From Chara braunii (taxonomy: Eukaryota; Streptophyta; Charophyceae; Charales; Characeae), in NCBI GenBank assembly GCA_003427395.1, contig BFEA01000001.1, positions 9,151,456 to 9,196,256 on the forward strand: a DNA stretch of 44,801 nt, written 5' to 3'. Of this stretch, positions 18,211 through 29,240 are shown piece by piece (within the stretch, counting starts at the first letter, position 1; every line of letters begins with the position of its first letter). The position numbers and the translations under genes are program-made. The notes below the pieces were generated by a model, which saw only the letters and a program-made list of their open reading frames with translations, did no database searches and was not told the origin of the DNA.

Positions 18211-21116
18211 GCCTCGACGTTCGGGTACGCCTCATTGTCATCGTCGGTTGATGGATTCCTGCATGGTTCAGACAAAAAGTAAATACCTCCTTATTCCTTC
18301 CCTCGCCCCGGACATTGCTAGCTATCCTCCAGCTTCCTACCCCATCCTTCCCGCCAGTCTTGCTTTTCGTTTTCTTTTTATTGGGTTGTCTCCTCCTCTA
18401 GCAGCTCGAATAAACAATAGACGTCGTCTATGTAGGTCATTCCGCAACTTACTTCGCGCTTAATGACTCTCCGCATAGTTTCATCACTTACTAGCGGGGT
18501 CCTTGGTCTAGTTGTTACGGTCGCACGCGGAACGCATAGCACTTTGTATCCTTGTTCCTCCTCAAACGGTCTCATCTCTAAAAAGACCTAGTAGTATTTT
18601 CGATACACCGAGGTTTCCTCGAAGCTTAGCCTAGCTAGTGCAGCTACCGCCCGCTCAACTCGTTCGACGCCTCTCAATGGTCTTAGTAGAAAGGACAACA
18701 GATTCATTCGTACGATTTCGTTTGGTAGGGGAAGGGTTCCTGCCATGATGGTTATTACTTCAGCCGTTACGTCGTTTCATTCCGGATCCGCGAATTCGAA
18801 CCCCTCTCGCCAGGTTACCTACCTAGCCCCTTCAGTCATTCGCACGGGGTCGTCCCCGGACGCGAGGGTAACTCCGAAGGCGCGCCACTTTTCTTTCGAT
18901 AGGTACAACAAGCCCGTGACATGTACACGTCCTGGAAGGTCCAAGTTCATGGCCCCGAATTCCCCTCTTGCCCGCCATTCCAATTCCACTACTAGATATG
19001 TCGTGTCCTCCACCAATTTTACCCCCACCCAGTCCATTACTGGGTTGCTTACCCCTTTCCTTTCTGGCATACTTATCTCCACCTTGTTGTCTATCTCTCT
19101 TGGCGGCAACATCTCACGGGGCCCGTTCTCCCGAAGTGTCATTCTTCGAGCCATCTCGCGGTGTCTCCCTTTGCGCTTTCGTCCGGTCGCCTGCTGCATC
19201 CACCGAAATTTCATGCTTTCCTGGTTTAGTTTCCCCCAATCTATGGCGCACCCTTCTCCCTAATGTACACTTGCTCTTGGTGTTGATCCTCCCCCATATA
19301 TACCCTGATCCTTTTCTTATTTGCATGTCGTTGACGCCCTTTCTGCCTATGCCCCGACCTTCAGACTAAACACATAAGACTTCAAACAGTAGGAACACGT
19401 CGCCTACATATGAGGAGGCCGTTGCCACCTCGCGACGAAGTATCGCAGCCTCGGTTTCGCCTCGATCCGGACGTCCTCAATAACCTTCAAGATATCGACG
19501 ACCTCTTTTGCTCTATCACCATAGAATGGTCCTACTTCTAACGAAATCTTATAGTAGGCATCAGCCAACCACGTGAAGCCCAGGTCTACTTCGTCCAAGC
19601 TTCCGCCGCTGTGAGGATGTGTTCGTATCCACCAAACCAATCCGCTACGAAATGCGGCACCCAGGCCTGGACTAACTGACACGGCAACCTAAGTTTTTCT
19701 CATCCCCCCATTACGACCCTACTGCTTACTTCATCCCACCCTTCTTTGGCGAATTCATAGCCCATATTGCGAGTCCATTGTCCGAACCCCCCTAAGATCC
19801 ACATCGGGTTTTGCCCGGACGTCAGCATTACGCAGAACAATTGTGAGCCCCTTTTCGATAAGTACACCGTCCCGAGGATTTCAAGTTCCCTTCGGCCACA
19901 TCGTCCCATCCTTCTTCTCTTGACGGGTCCCATACCCGTTCTACCCATAGAAATGATAGGTCCAGCGTTATCCCTTCTCCTATCCAGTCACAGGTTGTTC
20001 CTTTCCATTTATTTCTCGTAGGCAATGTCATCTCTATTTGACCTTCGAGTCGCCTTGGTTCCCACCCCCTAAACGCCCGATTGTTTAAGCATTGTTCCCT
20101 AGCCATGTTTGTTCCCTGCACTGTGCTGACCCCCTTTATCATTCATGCCCCGCTGACCCGTTCCTCAAAAGCCCCAATCCTCAATTGCATCATTTTCTTC
20201 CTTATCGGTGAGATCGTCCCCTTCCTCATACCATAGGAACCCATCCCGAAAAATCTCCCCTACTGCTACGTTCCTGTAGATTATTTTTCAATGGACGGGG
20301 CTTGAGACAAACACCTCATCCGTGCTGAGACAATTTTTTTTTTTTTTTTTTCCCCTCGGTTACCTCTTTTTCCCAATTCCCTTTAAAGGGCCCCATTTGA
20401 ACCGATGGACGGAAGAAGTCATGTCGAGCGCCTTGGTACAATCCAAAGTTCGTCATGGACTGACATATCCGCACCAGCCTACTTCGGGTCCCGAAGACTG
20501 CGTCCACTAAGAACGGAGGTAGGACGCACCTCATTGTTCTAAATGACCGTCTTAAGTTCCCTCTATCTCCGAGATCCACCCGCACATCTATCTTTTCCAT
20601 TTTCATTTTTTCCCGCTGACATGCCGCTCACACTACTTCACGTTCCGCCCGCCTAAACAACTTGTACGGGACTACCTTTAATACCAAGTCCACAACCATT
20701 GCGTTCTCTCCTTCCTTGGACAAGTAGATCCACCCCCGGGTTTCCACAGTCCTCCAAAATTTCAAATCTGTCAAGCTTGGCGTTAGCCGAGTTAGGTCGA
20801 CCTTGGTCCACAACATTTCTATCAAAAGTAAGGCATTCCCTTCACCCAACATCACGGTTTGGTATGCTGGCTCTAGATCTGTCCAGGTCCCTTCTTCCGA
20901 CAGAACGACGAATACCTCGTCCTTAACATATATTGACATTTTCGGTTCGCTGGAATAGATTCGGGACGATAGTCACCTCGCCATCTTGGTTCCATCACTC
21001 GATCCCTGTTTTTCACAACCAAGCATCGGCCCCGGTTCTTGGGTCCGAGCAGCCTACATCCTGGATGAGAACATTTCAGACCCCTCATCAGGGTCTATCC
21101 TAGTTTACTTCCCCAT

Positions 21117-23780
21117 TCTCAAATTCTAACCTTCCTCAGAAACCCCTAAACGACCCCCTTTTACCCAAGCTCATTCTCTTGGTTGTTTTCAAAGCTGACC
21201 TCTATTTCTTCCTCTCGTGGTTTTCATTCACTCGTGCGGACTAAGGGGAGGGGTGAGAATAAACTAGAACCATGGCCCAACCCAACAACTTTTATCTCAA
21301 TCATTTTTACAGAGGGGCATACAAAATACGGAAAAAAAAAATTCAGGCAATCTTACATACAGGCACAGTCATCTTCTCATCGGCCGCTTTTCAAAGTGGT
21401 CTCTCCACTGTTACCATCGGTAAAGTTTTATCTCATACCTCAAGCGCAGCTCAACTGTCGCAAGTGCGGTACCTCAGCTCCGGCACGGGGTGTCACCCCT
21501 CTTCGTTTACCCAGAATACCTGATTCCGTCTTGCCGCCTTTGCACACCCCCGTTGGCACCGAGAATCACCCCGTGCACTCTGGTAGGAGCAAAAGTAAAT
21601 CGTCGGGGCATTCACTTCCATCGGTCCGATAAGAATCAGCCTTTCCCATGTCGTACTTTGAGAGGCTACTAATCGTCTCTGAGCCTCCGTCCTTGCCCCG
21701 CATGCAGCGATGCTCCTCCATATGTCGACAAGTAGTCGCCCCACCTGAGGAGACGTTTCACATCCCGTCTAGGCAAGGTGTGGAGTCATGCTCGGTCCGC
21801 CCGGGAGAGAGTGCTACTAATTAACCGGCGAGACCAACTCCTGTCCAACAGTCCAGTGGCCTTGCCTCCCATACAAAAGACAAGGCGACACGTCAAAGAA
21901 ACGACGGTTTGCAACCCACACCAGCTGGTTCAGACCCACCCTTTCCTTCCGTAGGCAGGACGCCCAAGTCTCAAGTGGGACACACATAGTACAAGTGTCT
22001 TTCTCATGGTGCACCTATAGCATCTTCAAAGGTGAGCTACTTGTCTTTGAAGTCTAGCAACTCTCTTCATTCCCATTTTCTTATCGCTTCATAGGGCAGG
22101 ATTGTTCTTTTTTCGATTACTGTTGTTTTCATGTTGGTTCCTTCAAGCATCTCAAGTATATATTGCATGGGCCTGTTGGGCCCAGAAGAAGCAGAGAGAA
22201 GAGCACCCAGCCGGTCGGATCACTCCACCACGGGATTTTTATTGGACCCCGGTTGAAGCCGAAGCACCAACCGCCTGCTTGGTAACCGGAGCCCTTCTTT
22301 CACACGAAGAGGAAGGGTCGACCTGCGACTTGCCCTAAGCTTCTCCGGACTTGCGAACACCAGCACCAGAGGAAGGGGGGCTAGAGCCACTCCGCAAGGC
22401 AATGAGTTAGTGAAGTGTACATCATGCATGTCATACCTCCATGCCTGGTCATGCCATGTGCCCAACCACTCTCAAATCTGATTCTGTCAAAGGGAAGAGC
22501 AAACTCAAGTTCTTATTTTCTTATCTTTGGTTGTGTGTACGTCCATGCGTCGGGCGCCCTCCTCGGGATGGATAGGGTCAATTTAACCCTATACCCGATA
22601 CCTCCACCATTTTTGTAGGGTCTAACCCCTGTAGATTTTCGAGTCTGTGTCGACCCCGCTGCGGGTCCCAATTGGCTCGGCCTGCCCACACTCACGCTCA
22701 AGGCGAGGGTCATTCGTTATGGGGTCACCCCCACCTAGTGCTCTTAGATGGATGGGGGTGAACCATCGAGTGAGAAAGCTTTGACATTGGGGATGTAGCT
22801 CAACCCTCACGCCGGGTGATAGTCCCGCTGATCTTTCTCGCAAACACAATTTTGTTTTTGATTCTTGGTTGTGTTCGTACGCAATTGCTTCGTCCAATAC
22901 TCACGCAGTCCAGGGGTTGTTTGAGATTTTTTCTTTTTTTGTGCGTAGGCGAAGCATCATCCTTAGGCCGCACACTTTTTCCCTAACACGACAGTCCTAT
23001 GACCTCAGCGAGGTGCGGCGGCGCCGTCTTTCCCCCTTAGCCCCCTAATCATTTTGATGATCAACACATCTCATTCGTGGCTTGGGTACTAGCCCCTTAG
23101 TCTTTTCGGGGCCTTCATCCGCATACAAAGGACTACTTTATATTTCACCCACTCAAGACTTCAACCATTTTCTCATTCCGCACTCAAGGTCTCATACACA
23201 AAGACCCCCTTCACAAGTAGAGTTTTACACTAAGGGTCCCTCAACTTTTTACCCTTTCCTATTTCCTTTGCCGCTTGGCCTACCCGGCCCAGTCCCGCTC
23301 AAAACATCCCAATGCTACTCACCTGCACAGTCAAACGCAAATGCAAGGATCAATACAATCCTCCATTGAGGTCAATACATAGACCTTGCCGTATGCTTAA
23401 TTTCACTTTCTTTGCCTTTGGCTTCCTTTCATTCTTTTTCTTTTGCCCAGTCAATCCATCCTCTTCCTTTAGTCATGGAGTCGGGCTTCTGGTTGAGTCA
23501 ACTGACCTCTCTTCTCAAGCAACAATCTCTTTCTTTAGTCCCATTTAGACCAGCCTGCTTCCGATCTCACCGCGTTTTTCGTTTACCATTCTAAAGTATT
23601 CCCTTCTTTTCTTTCTTGGTGGCACAAGATACCGATAACCCTCCCCTTGTCCTCTTTCTCCACGAAGTGGGGTCAACTTTCTTTCACCGTCCGTCCGCTG
23701 ACAATGTAACAAGTGAGAGGGGAGGTTAGTTGACTTAGGTTATGGGAGAGGTAGAGAAAAAAAAACAAAGGACGGAAATG
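21117..23780. other. 2.7 kb without a recognisable gene
   Basis: Short frames in all phases, none with family motifs. GGGGATGTAGCTCA at 22789-22802 equals the first 14 bases of plant tRNA-Ala but no tRNA follows. The stretch may hold diverged LTR sequence of the minus-strand elements; no paired LTR could be found by eye. Confidence 0.4.
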
Positions 23781-23821
23781 AGAGAGAGATAGAGATAAAT
23801 AGATAGATAGATAAATAGATG

Positions 23822-23866
<45 letters not shown>

Positions 23867-23878
23867 AGATAGAGATAG

Positions 23879-23952
<74 letters not shown>
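23781..23952. repeat. (GATA)n and (GA)n microsatellite
   Basis: Compound repeat: imperfect GATA/GATAAA units to about 23907, then pure (AG)n to 23952. Confidence 0.97.
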
Positions 23953-23954
<2 letters not shown>

Positions 23955-24009
23955 ATTTCCTAATCTTAATCCAGCCTCACCCTTTCTTGACCTACCGTCC
24001 CCCGTTCAA

Positions 24010-24475
24010 GCTCTGAATAGGCACATCATTCAGTGAAGGAAAAACTTGAACAGCAACACAAGTGGAACCAGCCTACATATGCACATAGGGCAATGGAGGC
24101 TACAGGATTTGAACCGGTACATCATCAAATGAAAAAAAGACTGAATCAACACTAGTGTAACTAGCTTACACGTGCACATAGTGTTATGGAAGCAACAAAT
24201 CTGAATCGGCACATCACTAAGCAAGAGGAAGATTGGACAACACAAGTGTGACTATCCTACATATGCACATGGAGCCATGAGAACTAGGAAAGAACCGGTT
24301 CATCACTAAGTAAGAGAAAGATTGTACTTGCACAAGCGAGAGTGCAACATACACACACGTGAGCTATGGAGCCACTAGGAAGGAACTGGCACATCACCAA
24401 GTGAGAAAAACTGAACTTTCACAAGTGAGAGTGCAACATACACACAAGTGGGCTACGAAGCAGAATTCGCAACCG
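24010..24475. repeat. ~90-bp satellite, left block (about 5 units)
   Basis: Diverged units of the satellite described at 25800-27310, with landmarks GAGCTATGGAGCCACTAGGAA, CACATCACCAAGTGAGA and TTGCACAAGTGAGAGTGCAA. The array is cut at about 24470 by unrelated C-rich sequence. Confidence 0.85.
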
Positions 24476-25800
24476 GGATTTTTAGGAATACCTGTACCTG
24501 ACCTAACCACACCCTCTTTGAAAACCAACCTGGTCCACCCATACCCACTGTATACTTGGTCTGCCGGACCTTTACCCATCTCCAACTGCTGAAAAAAACA
24601 AAAAGTATACCGGGACCTGCTCTACCTGAACATCTTCAGCATGTAACTGGCCATACCTACCCATAAACATTTTTTTTTAAAACCATTCATGGCCACTTGA
24701 ACGCAAACCGTTTGGTAACCACTCATACCCCACCCTACCCCAATTTTTTTTACCTATACCCACCCGTAACCACCCGTGTTTGTCACCCACCCTACCCTAA
24801 CCGGCCATAACCGCCCCTAGTTGTCCCTAACTGTCCCTAACTGCCCTTAACTGCCCTAACCGCCCCTAACGCCCCTAACCGCCCTTAACTGTCCCTAATT
24901 GTCCCTAACTGCCCTTAACTGCCCTAACTGTCCTTAACCGCCCCTAACTTTTTTTTTTTTTTAACCGCCCCTAATTGTCCTTAACCGCCCCCAACCGTCC
25001 CCAACCGTCCCCAACCCCTAGATGTCACATGATTAACGTAAAAAATTTTATTATTATTAATATTATTATTATTTTTTTTTTTAAATGTGGCAGCTTCTGC
25101 AGCTACTGCCGCAAACGTGACAGCAACAATTGTTATATTTGTTCACTGTGATGCTGCTATGGATGCATCTGGTGCTACCGTAGCGAATGCAACCTGTGTA
25201 GCATCTGCAAATGCAACAACCCTCGGTCTGTCGCACATACATACACTCACACACACACAGACACACACACACACATACAAATATTACATACACAGGGTTA
25301 CACACATATGAAAATAGTCTGTAAATTTGAAAACAAAAAATAAAATGAAATAAGATATGAAATTCACCCTTGCAAAAAAAATGTTTGCTTAATGGGAAAG
25401 CGAGAAATTTGGAATATGAAAAAAGTGTCACGCTTGAGCAAAACTACAAAGCCTGCAAAGCTACAAGACTCACATCGGGTATACCACGGTTACCGGATGA
25501 GAATCTCTACCCGCCCGTACCCACCCTTTTTTGTTTTTGGCCACCCGTACCTGCCCATACCCGTCTATCTTTTTTCCTGGCCGCCCATACTCGTTGTTGT
25601 TGTTTTTTTCCCCCTACCCCTACCTGCCCTACCCACCCATGATCTCATGAAAGGGCAACTGTACTTGCCCTAACAACCACCACATTTTGTTTGTGTCTGC
25701 CCATACCCGACTCCCCCTTTGAAAGGGGTACCTATACCCGCCCGTAACCTGGCGGTTACAGTTGGGTACGGTCGGGTACGGGCAACGGTTACCCGCTTGC
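24475..25800. repeat. (CCCTAACYGY)n-type block and associated C-rich repeats inside the satellite
   Basis: 24780-25020 is a degenerate tandem repeat of about 10 bases (CCCTAACTGT, CCCTTAACTG, CCCCTAACCG). Related TACCCGCCCGTACCCACCC-like repeats lie at about 24700-24780, 25490-25640 and 25690-25795, the last inverted (GGGTACGG). In the middle are an ATT-rich tract, an Ala-rich open frame (25087-25311, MAASAATAANVTATIVIF) of doubtful meaning, and an (AC)n run at about 25240-25276. The block is probably an insertion into the satellite, or a separate satellite; no TIR was found at its edges. Confidence 0.6.
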
Positions 25801-27310
25801 ACTCTCTGCTATGGAGCCACTAGGAAGGAACCAGTACATCACCAAGTAAGAGAAAAACTGAATTTGCATGAGTGAGAGTGCAACACACACATCTGAGCTA
25901 TGGAGCAACTAGGACGGCACCACCACATCACCAAGTGAGAGGAAGACTGAATTTGCACAAGTGAGAGTGCAACATACACATATGTGAGCTATGGATCAAC
26001 TAGGAAAGCACTGGTACACCACCCAGTGAGAGAAAGTTAAATTTGCATCAATGAGACTACCGCACACACACATATGAGCTAGTGCAATGAGACTGCCGCA
26101 CACACACATATGAGCTAGTGCAATGAGATTACCGCACACACACATATGAGCTATGAAGCAACTAGGAAAATATCGGTACATCACCAAGTGAGAGAAAACT
26201 GAACTTGCACAAGTGAGAGTGCAGCATACATACAGATGAGCTATGGAGCAACTAGGAGAGCACTGGTATATCACGAAGTAAGACGATGACTGAACTTGCA
26301 CCAAAGATAGTGCAGCATACACATATATGAGCTATGGAGCAACTATGAAGGCACCGGTACATCATCAAGTGAGAGAAAGACTGAACTTGGACCAATGAGA
26401 CTACAGCACACACGTATGAGCTATGAAGAAACTAGGAAAGCATCGTCACATTGCCGAGCGAGGAAAGACTGAACTTGCATAAGTGAGAGTGTAGCGTACA
26501 CACATATGGGTTATAGGGTAACTAGGAAAGAACCGGTATGTCCCCAAGTGAGAGAAGGACTGAACTTGCACCAACGAGACTACAGTACATAAACGTATGA
26601 ACTATGGAGTAAGTAGGAAAGCACTGTCACTTCACCAAGAGACAAAAGATTGAACTTGCACAAGTGAGAGTGCAACATACACACATGTGAGTTATGGAGC
26701 AACTAGGAAAGCGCCGCCACATCATTAAGTGAGGAAAGATTGCACTTGCACAAGTGAGAGTGCAGCATACACACATGTGGGCTATGGGGCAACTAGGAAG
26801 GAACCCGTACATCACCAAGTGAAAGAAAGACCGAACTTGCACCAATGAGACTACAATACACACACATTTGAGCTATGCAGCAACTAGGAAGGAACCGGTA
26901 CATCGCCAAGTGAGAGAAAAAGTGAACTTGCACCAATGAGAGTGCAACATACACAGATGTGAGCTATGAAGACACTAGGAAGGAACAAGTTCATCATCAA
27001 GTGAGAAAAAAACTGAACTTGCACAAGTGAGAGTGCAACATACACACATGTGAGCCATGGAGCAACTAGGAAGGAACCGACACATCACTAAGCGAGAAAA
27101 GGACTGATCTTGCACAAGTGAGAGTACAACACATACATGTATGAGCTATGGAGCAACTAGGAAGGCACCGCCACATCATTAAGTGAGGAAACATTGATTT
27201 TGCACCAATGAGACTACAGCACATACATGTATGAGCTATGGAGTAACAAGGAAGAGTCCGGTACATCACCAAGTGAGAGAGAGACTGAACTTGTACTAAT
27301 GAGACTACTT
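25800..27310. repeat. ~90-bp satellite, right block (about 17 units)
   Basis: Units of 89-91 bp with consensus landmarks GAGCTATGGAGCAACTAGGA, AGGAACCGGTACATCACCAA, GTGAGAGAAAGACTGAACT, TTGCACAAGTGAGAGTGCAA, CATACACACATGT. Two unit types alternate: CACAAGTGAGAGTGCAAC and CACCAATGAGACTACAGC. Each first-type unit has a perfect 6-bp inverted repeat TTGCAC...GTGCAA around 8 bases. Because the unit is close to a multiple of 3, minus-strand frames show a repeated Cys-rich peptide (SIAHMCVCCTLTCAS), but stops and indels break it, so I take it as non-coding. Confidence 0.9.
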
Positions 27311-28045
27311 CGCGTTGGTGGAGCCCCGAAGCTGGTTCCTTGCATTTATTGTGTAATATTCAGTCAGCACATCTGCAGGCCGTACTTCATGGATTCTTCC
27401 TATCCTGCTAGCCTGCTAAGGTCGTCTCGAAGAACCACCTAATCTCCTTCTTGGAATTTAGGTTCCTTTTTAAGCAGCCTGTACCAGGCAAGCGGTATTG
27501 TTTCTGTAATCAACTCTAAATGGCTCTCTATGTGGTGGCAATACCGCAGGGAACCCCACAGTTGCACCGCTATATTCCAGTCTTTCCTTTCCTTATCACA
27601 TAAATGGCCGACCTGTAGCACTCCCTGTTTCACCCACCCCATCCATGGAGCCGCTGAACTACATAGCACCTGACCATGGTGGGGGGCAATCCAGCGGTTA
27701 CCAAAAAAGGGTTGGTGATACACCTCTTCCCAGCGGTCCGGTGACGGTCTGTCGGGGAGGGGAAGCTTGCGCCAGTTTTTTAAGATTGTGGGTCAAAATT
27801 GTGCTATTGGCTGGCCTTGAGTTCTTCGTGGGACCGACCAATAGCGGTCCTCTAACGACGTGAGGGGTTCCACCTCTGGCAGGGAGGACGGGGCTAATCG
27901 TGCAATGTGCTCAAGCGCCAATGAACTTCATGGGCTTCTAGTGTTAAGGATCAACATCTTCAGCCATTTGAGTCGGAGGGCCTGAACCTGTGTTGGATGA
28001 TCTATAATGTCGAGGCCCCCCACCCAGTGTCATCACCTGGTGCGG
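27305..28045 (-). pseudogene. LINE ORF2 C-terminal fragment, antisense
   Basis: Minus-strand reading gives GGLDIIDHPTQVQALRLKWL (near 28030), SSLALEHIARLAPSSLPE, then FFGNRWIAPHHGQVLCSS, APWMGWVKQGVLQVGHLCD, LRYCHHIESHLELITETIPL, WYRLLKKEPKFQEGD, stop, VV. The same order is found in the plus-strand LINE at 31150-31770 (GGLRIVDPSTQFQTLMFRWL, SKGWVKHGVSRVGDLWD, LRYCHLTESALNELIESFPL, KEGDWVG). It is an older, diverged relative, truncated at both ends, with stops such as TAG where the other copy has TGG. It carries the region between RT and the terminal zinc finger, so has no catalytic site. Confidence 0.85.
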
Positions 28046-28300
28046 GGACGGCCCGTCCGTACTCCCCTACGACCGTACGTACGGGCCCTCAGCGCCCATA
28101 TGACCCATACATACGGACTTCGGGCCCCCCATACGTGGCCTTCCGGGGGGGTGTTGAGGGGGTAAATGGGCTGGGGGGGGGTCGAGTGTCGGGAGGTACC
28201 CCCCCATTAAAATAAAAATAAAAACTTTTTTTTTTTTTTTTAAGTCTGGGACTCTGGGTGTGAAAAAAACAAAAAAAAACAAAGATTGATTGATTGATTA
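28045..28300 (+). mobile_element. GTACGG-palindrome / A-rich / (GATT)n element, copy 1
   Basis: A GC-rich head with CGTACG palindromes (CCGTACGTACGG at 28073-28084), a G-rich stretch, then A- and T-tracts, ending in a (GATT)4 tail at about 28284-28300. The same order is seen at 44430-44801. It is probably a non-autonomous retroposon sharing the tail type of the adjacent LINE. Confidence 0.45.
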
Positions 28301-28492
28301 ATGCATTGCTGGACCTCCAATGCGCACGTTTGTAGATGTCTGTGCACGATAATACGGAAGAGAATTCTATACTTAGACAGATGGGACAAGCAATGACACG
28401 CATTATAAATAAGCAATAAATGAAGGATTTAGAAATACTATACCGCAAGAACCAGGCGTGGCAAAATGTGTAAACTCGGCTGACCTAGATCC

Positions 28493-29240
28493 ATTAACGC
28501 CAATGGCTTAGCCTCAAGCAAGCCAGAAAAGCGTCAGGCCATTTGGGATCAGCTTAGAGGGGTGGGAGGCAGACGATGACCGGACGTAATCTGCGTCCAG
28601 GAAACCCACCTACAGGACAACCTAGAACATAATAGGGCACACAGAGTGGTTTGGCCTCACACAGCAATTAGAGCTCACGCACCCAGACCAGGCTTAGCTG
28701 GGGTGGCAGTCTGGGTCCCTCCGGACTCCAGATTCCAGCCGGTTCACTGGGTCGTGGATGAAGCGGAGGGACGATGGGCCTCCGTCTTGGGCATACTAGA
28801 GCTCGAGCTACTATGCATGCTTTGCATTTACTCGTCTAATACAGTAGGAGAAAGAAGGGCATTTCTAGGGAAGTTGGCTACACAAGTAACAGAGGGCATT
28901 CCCCTAATTATAGCAGGGGACTTTAATGCTACCCCCAACAGAAACTTGGATAGATGGAACGCCCAGGAGTCCCTCCCGTTCGCAACGACGGAAGATGAAC
29001 GAATGATAGCAGAACTTTGTGACACATTATCGAATTCGACACCTTCCGTCGACTGCACCCCCAAGCACGATCCTTTACATGCATAAGGGACAACGACCCG
29101 ACACGGCTATCCAAATCCAAGATTGACCTCATCTTCATCTCCAACGATCTGGAAGGTGCCTTGCGCTGGTCACTGATCCTCCCACGTAGTCCACATCCGG
29201 GACTAGATCATAAGACGTGCAGAATAATATTGACAATGAG
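28493..29240 (+). pseudogene. LINE APE-type endonuclease domain
   Basis: Landmarks of the exonuclease/endonuclease/phosphatase fold are present in order: INANGLAS (catalytic Asn strand), CVQETHLQDN (catalytic Glu), LAGVAVW, LIIAGDFNATPN (Asp and Asn), then in a shifted frame SKIDLIFISNDL and GLDHK (final Asp-His with Ser replaced). The domain nicks target DNA to prime reverse transcription. A TGA at 28577-28579 and a frameshift at about 29035-29065 break it. No good start codon is present; a stop lies just before INANG. Confidence 0.8.

Larger units (their letters stand above)
17431..21116 (-). pseudogene. large coding region of four repeated two-part modules, unknown family
   Basis: Read on the minus strand: a putative ATG at 21116-21114, then four diverged copies of a ~300-residue module, then an acidic tail (MAKLFEEPDEQDQPEEPA) ending in TGA at 17433-17431. 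Half 1 of each module has alternating strand-like residues (KVEISMPER, QIEMTLPTR, DEVFVVLSE), a hydrophobic strand ending in LW (LLIEMLW, LVVELEW, LWVERVW, MMVECLW) and YL[SP]K (20726, 19864, 18904, 17984). That is followed by hydrophobic and SG..P residues. Half 2 has PPFLVDAVFG / PRFMINLVFG and VGPF[KYW]G[ND], then a DI..I...PRL ending. Spacings between YLSK motifs are 862, 960 and 920 bp. No signal peptide, zinc site or known enzyme motif is visible. Many stops and frameshifts make it a pseudogene. It could be an extra ORF of element B, which starts 490 bp downstream, or a separate element or gene. I do not recognise the family. Confidence 0.6.

Noticed and set aside
17696-18463. 255-codon plus-strand open frame
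   Set aside because: It has no motif, while the opposite strand carries module D of the repeated-module gene in broken frames; I take the plus frame as a shadow.
22789-22802. GGGGATGTAGCTCA, identical to the start of plant tRNA-Ala
   Set aside because: No D-loop, anticodon or T-arm follows; too short to call a tRNA.
24770-25020. Telomere-like CCCTAA repeats
   Set aside because: The period is about 10 bases and degenerate, unlike plant TTTAGGG arrays.
25087-25311. Ala-rich 74-codon frame MAASAATAANV
   Set aside because: Low complexity, runs into an (AC)n repeat, no family motif.
25800-27310. CRISPR-like repeat array
   Set aside because: Adjacent head-to-tail units of a eukaryotic satellite; no constant repeat with unique spacers and no cas genes.
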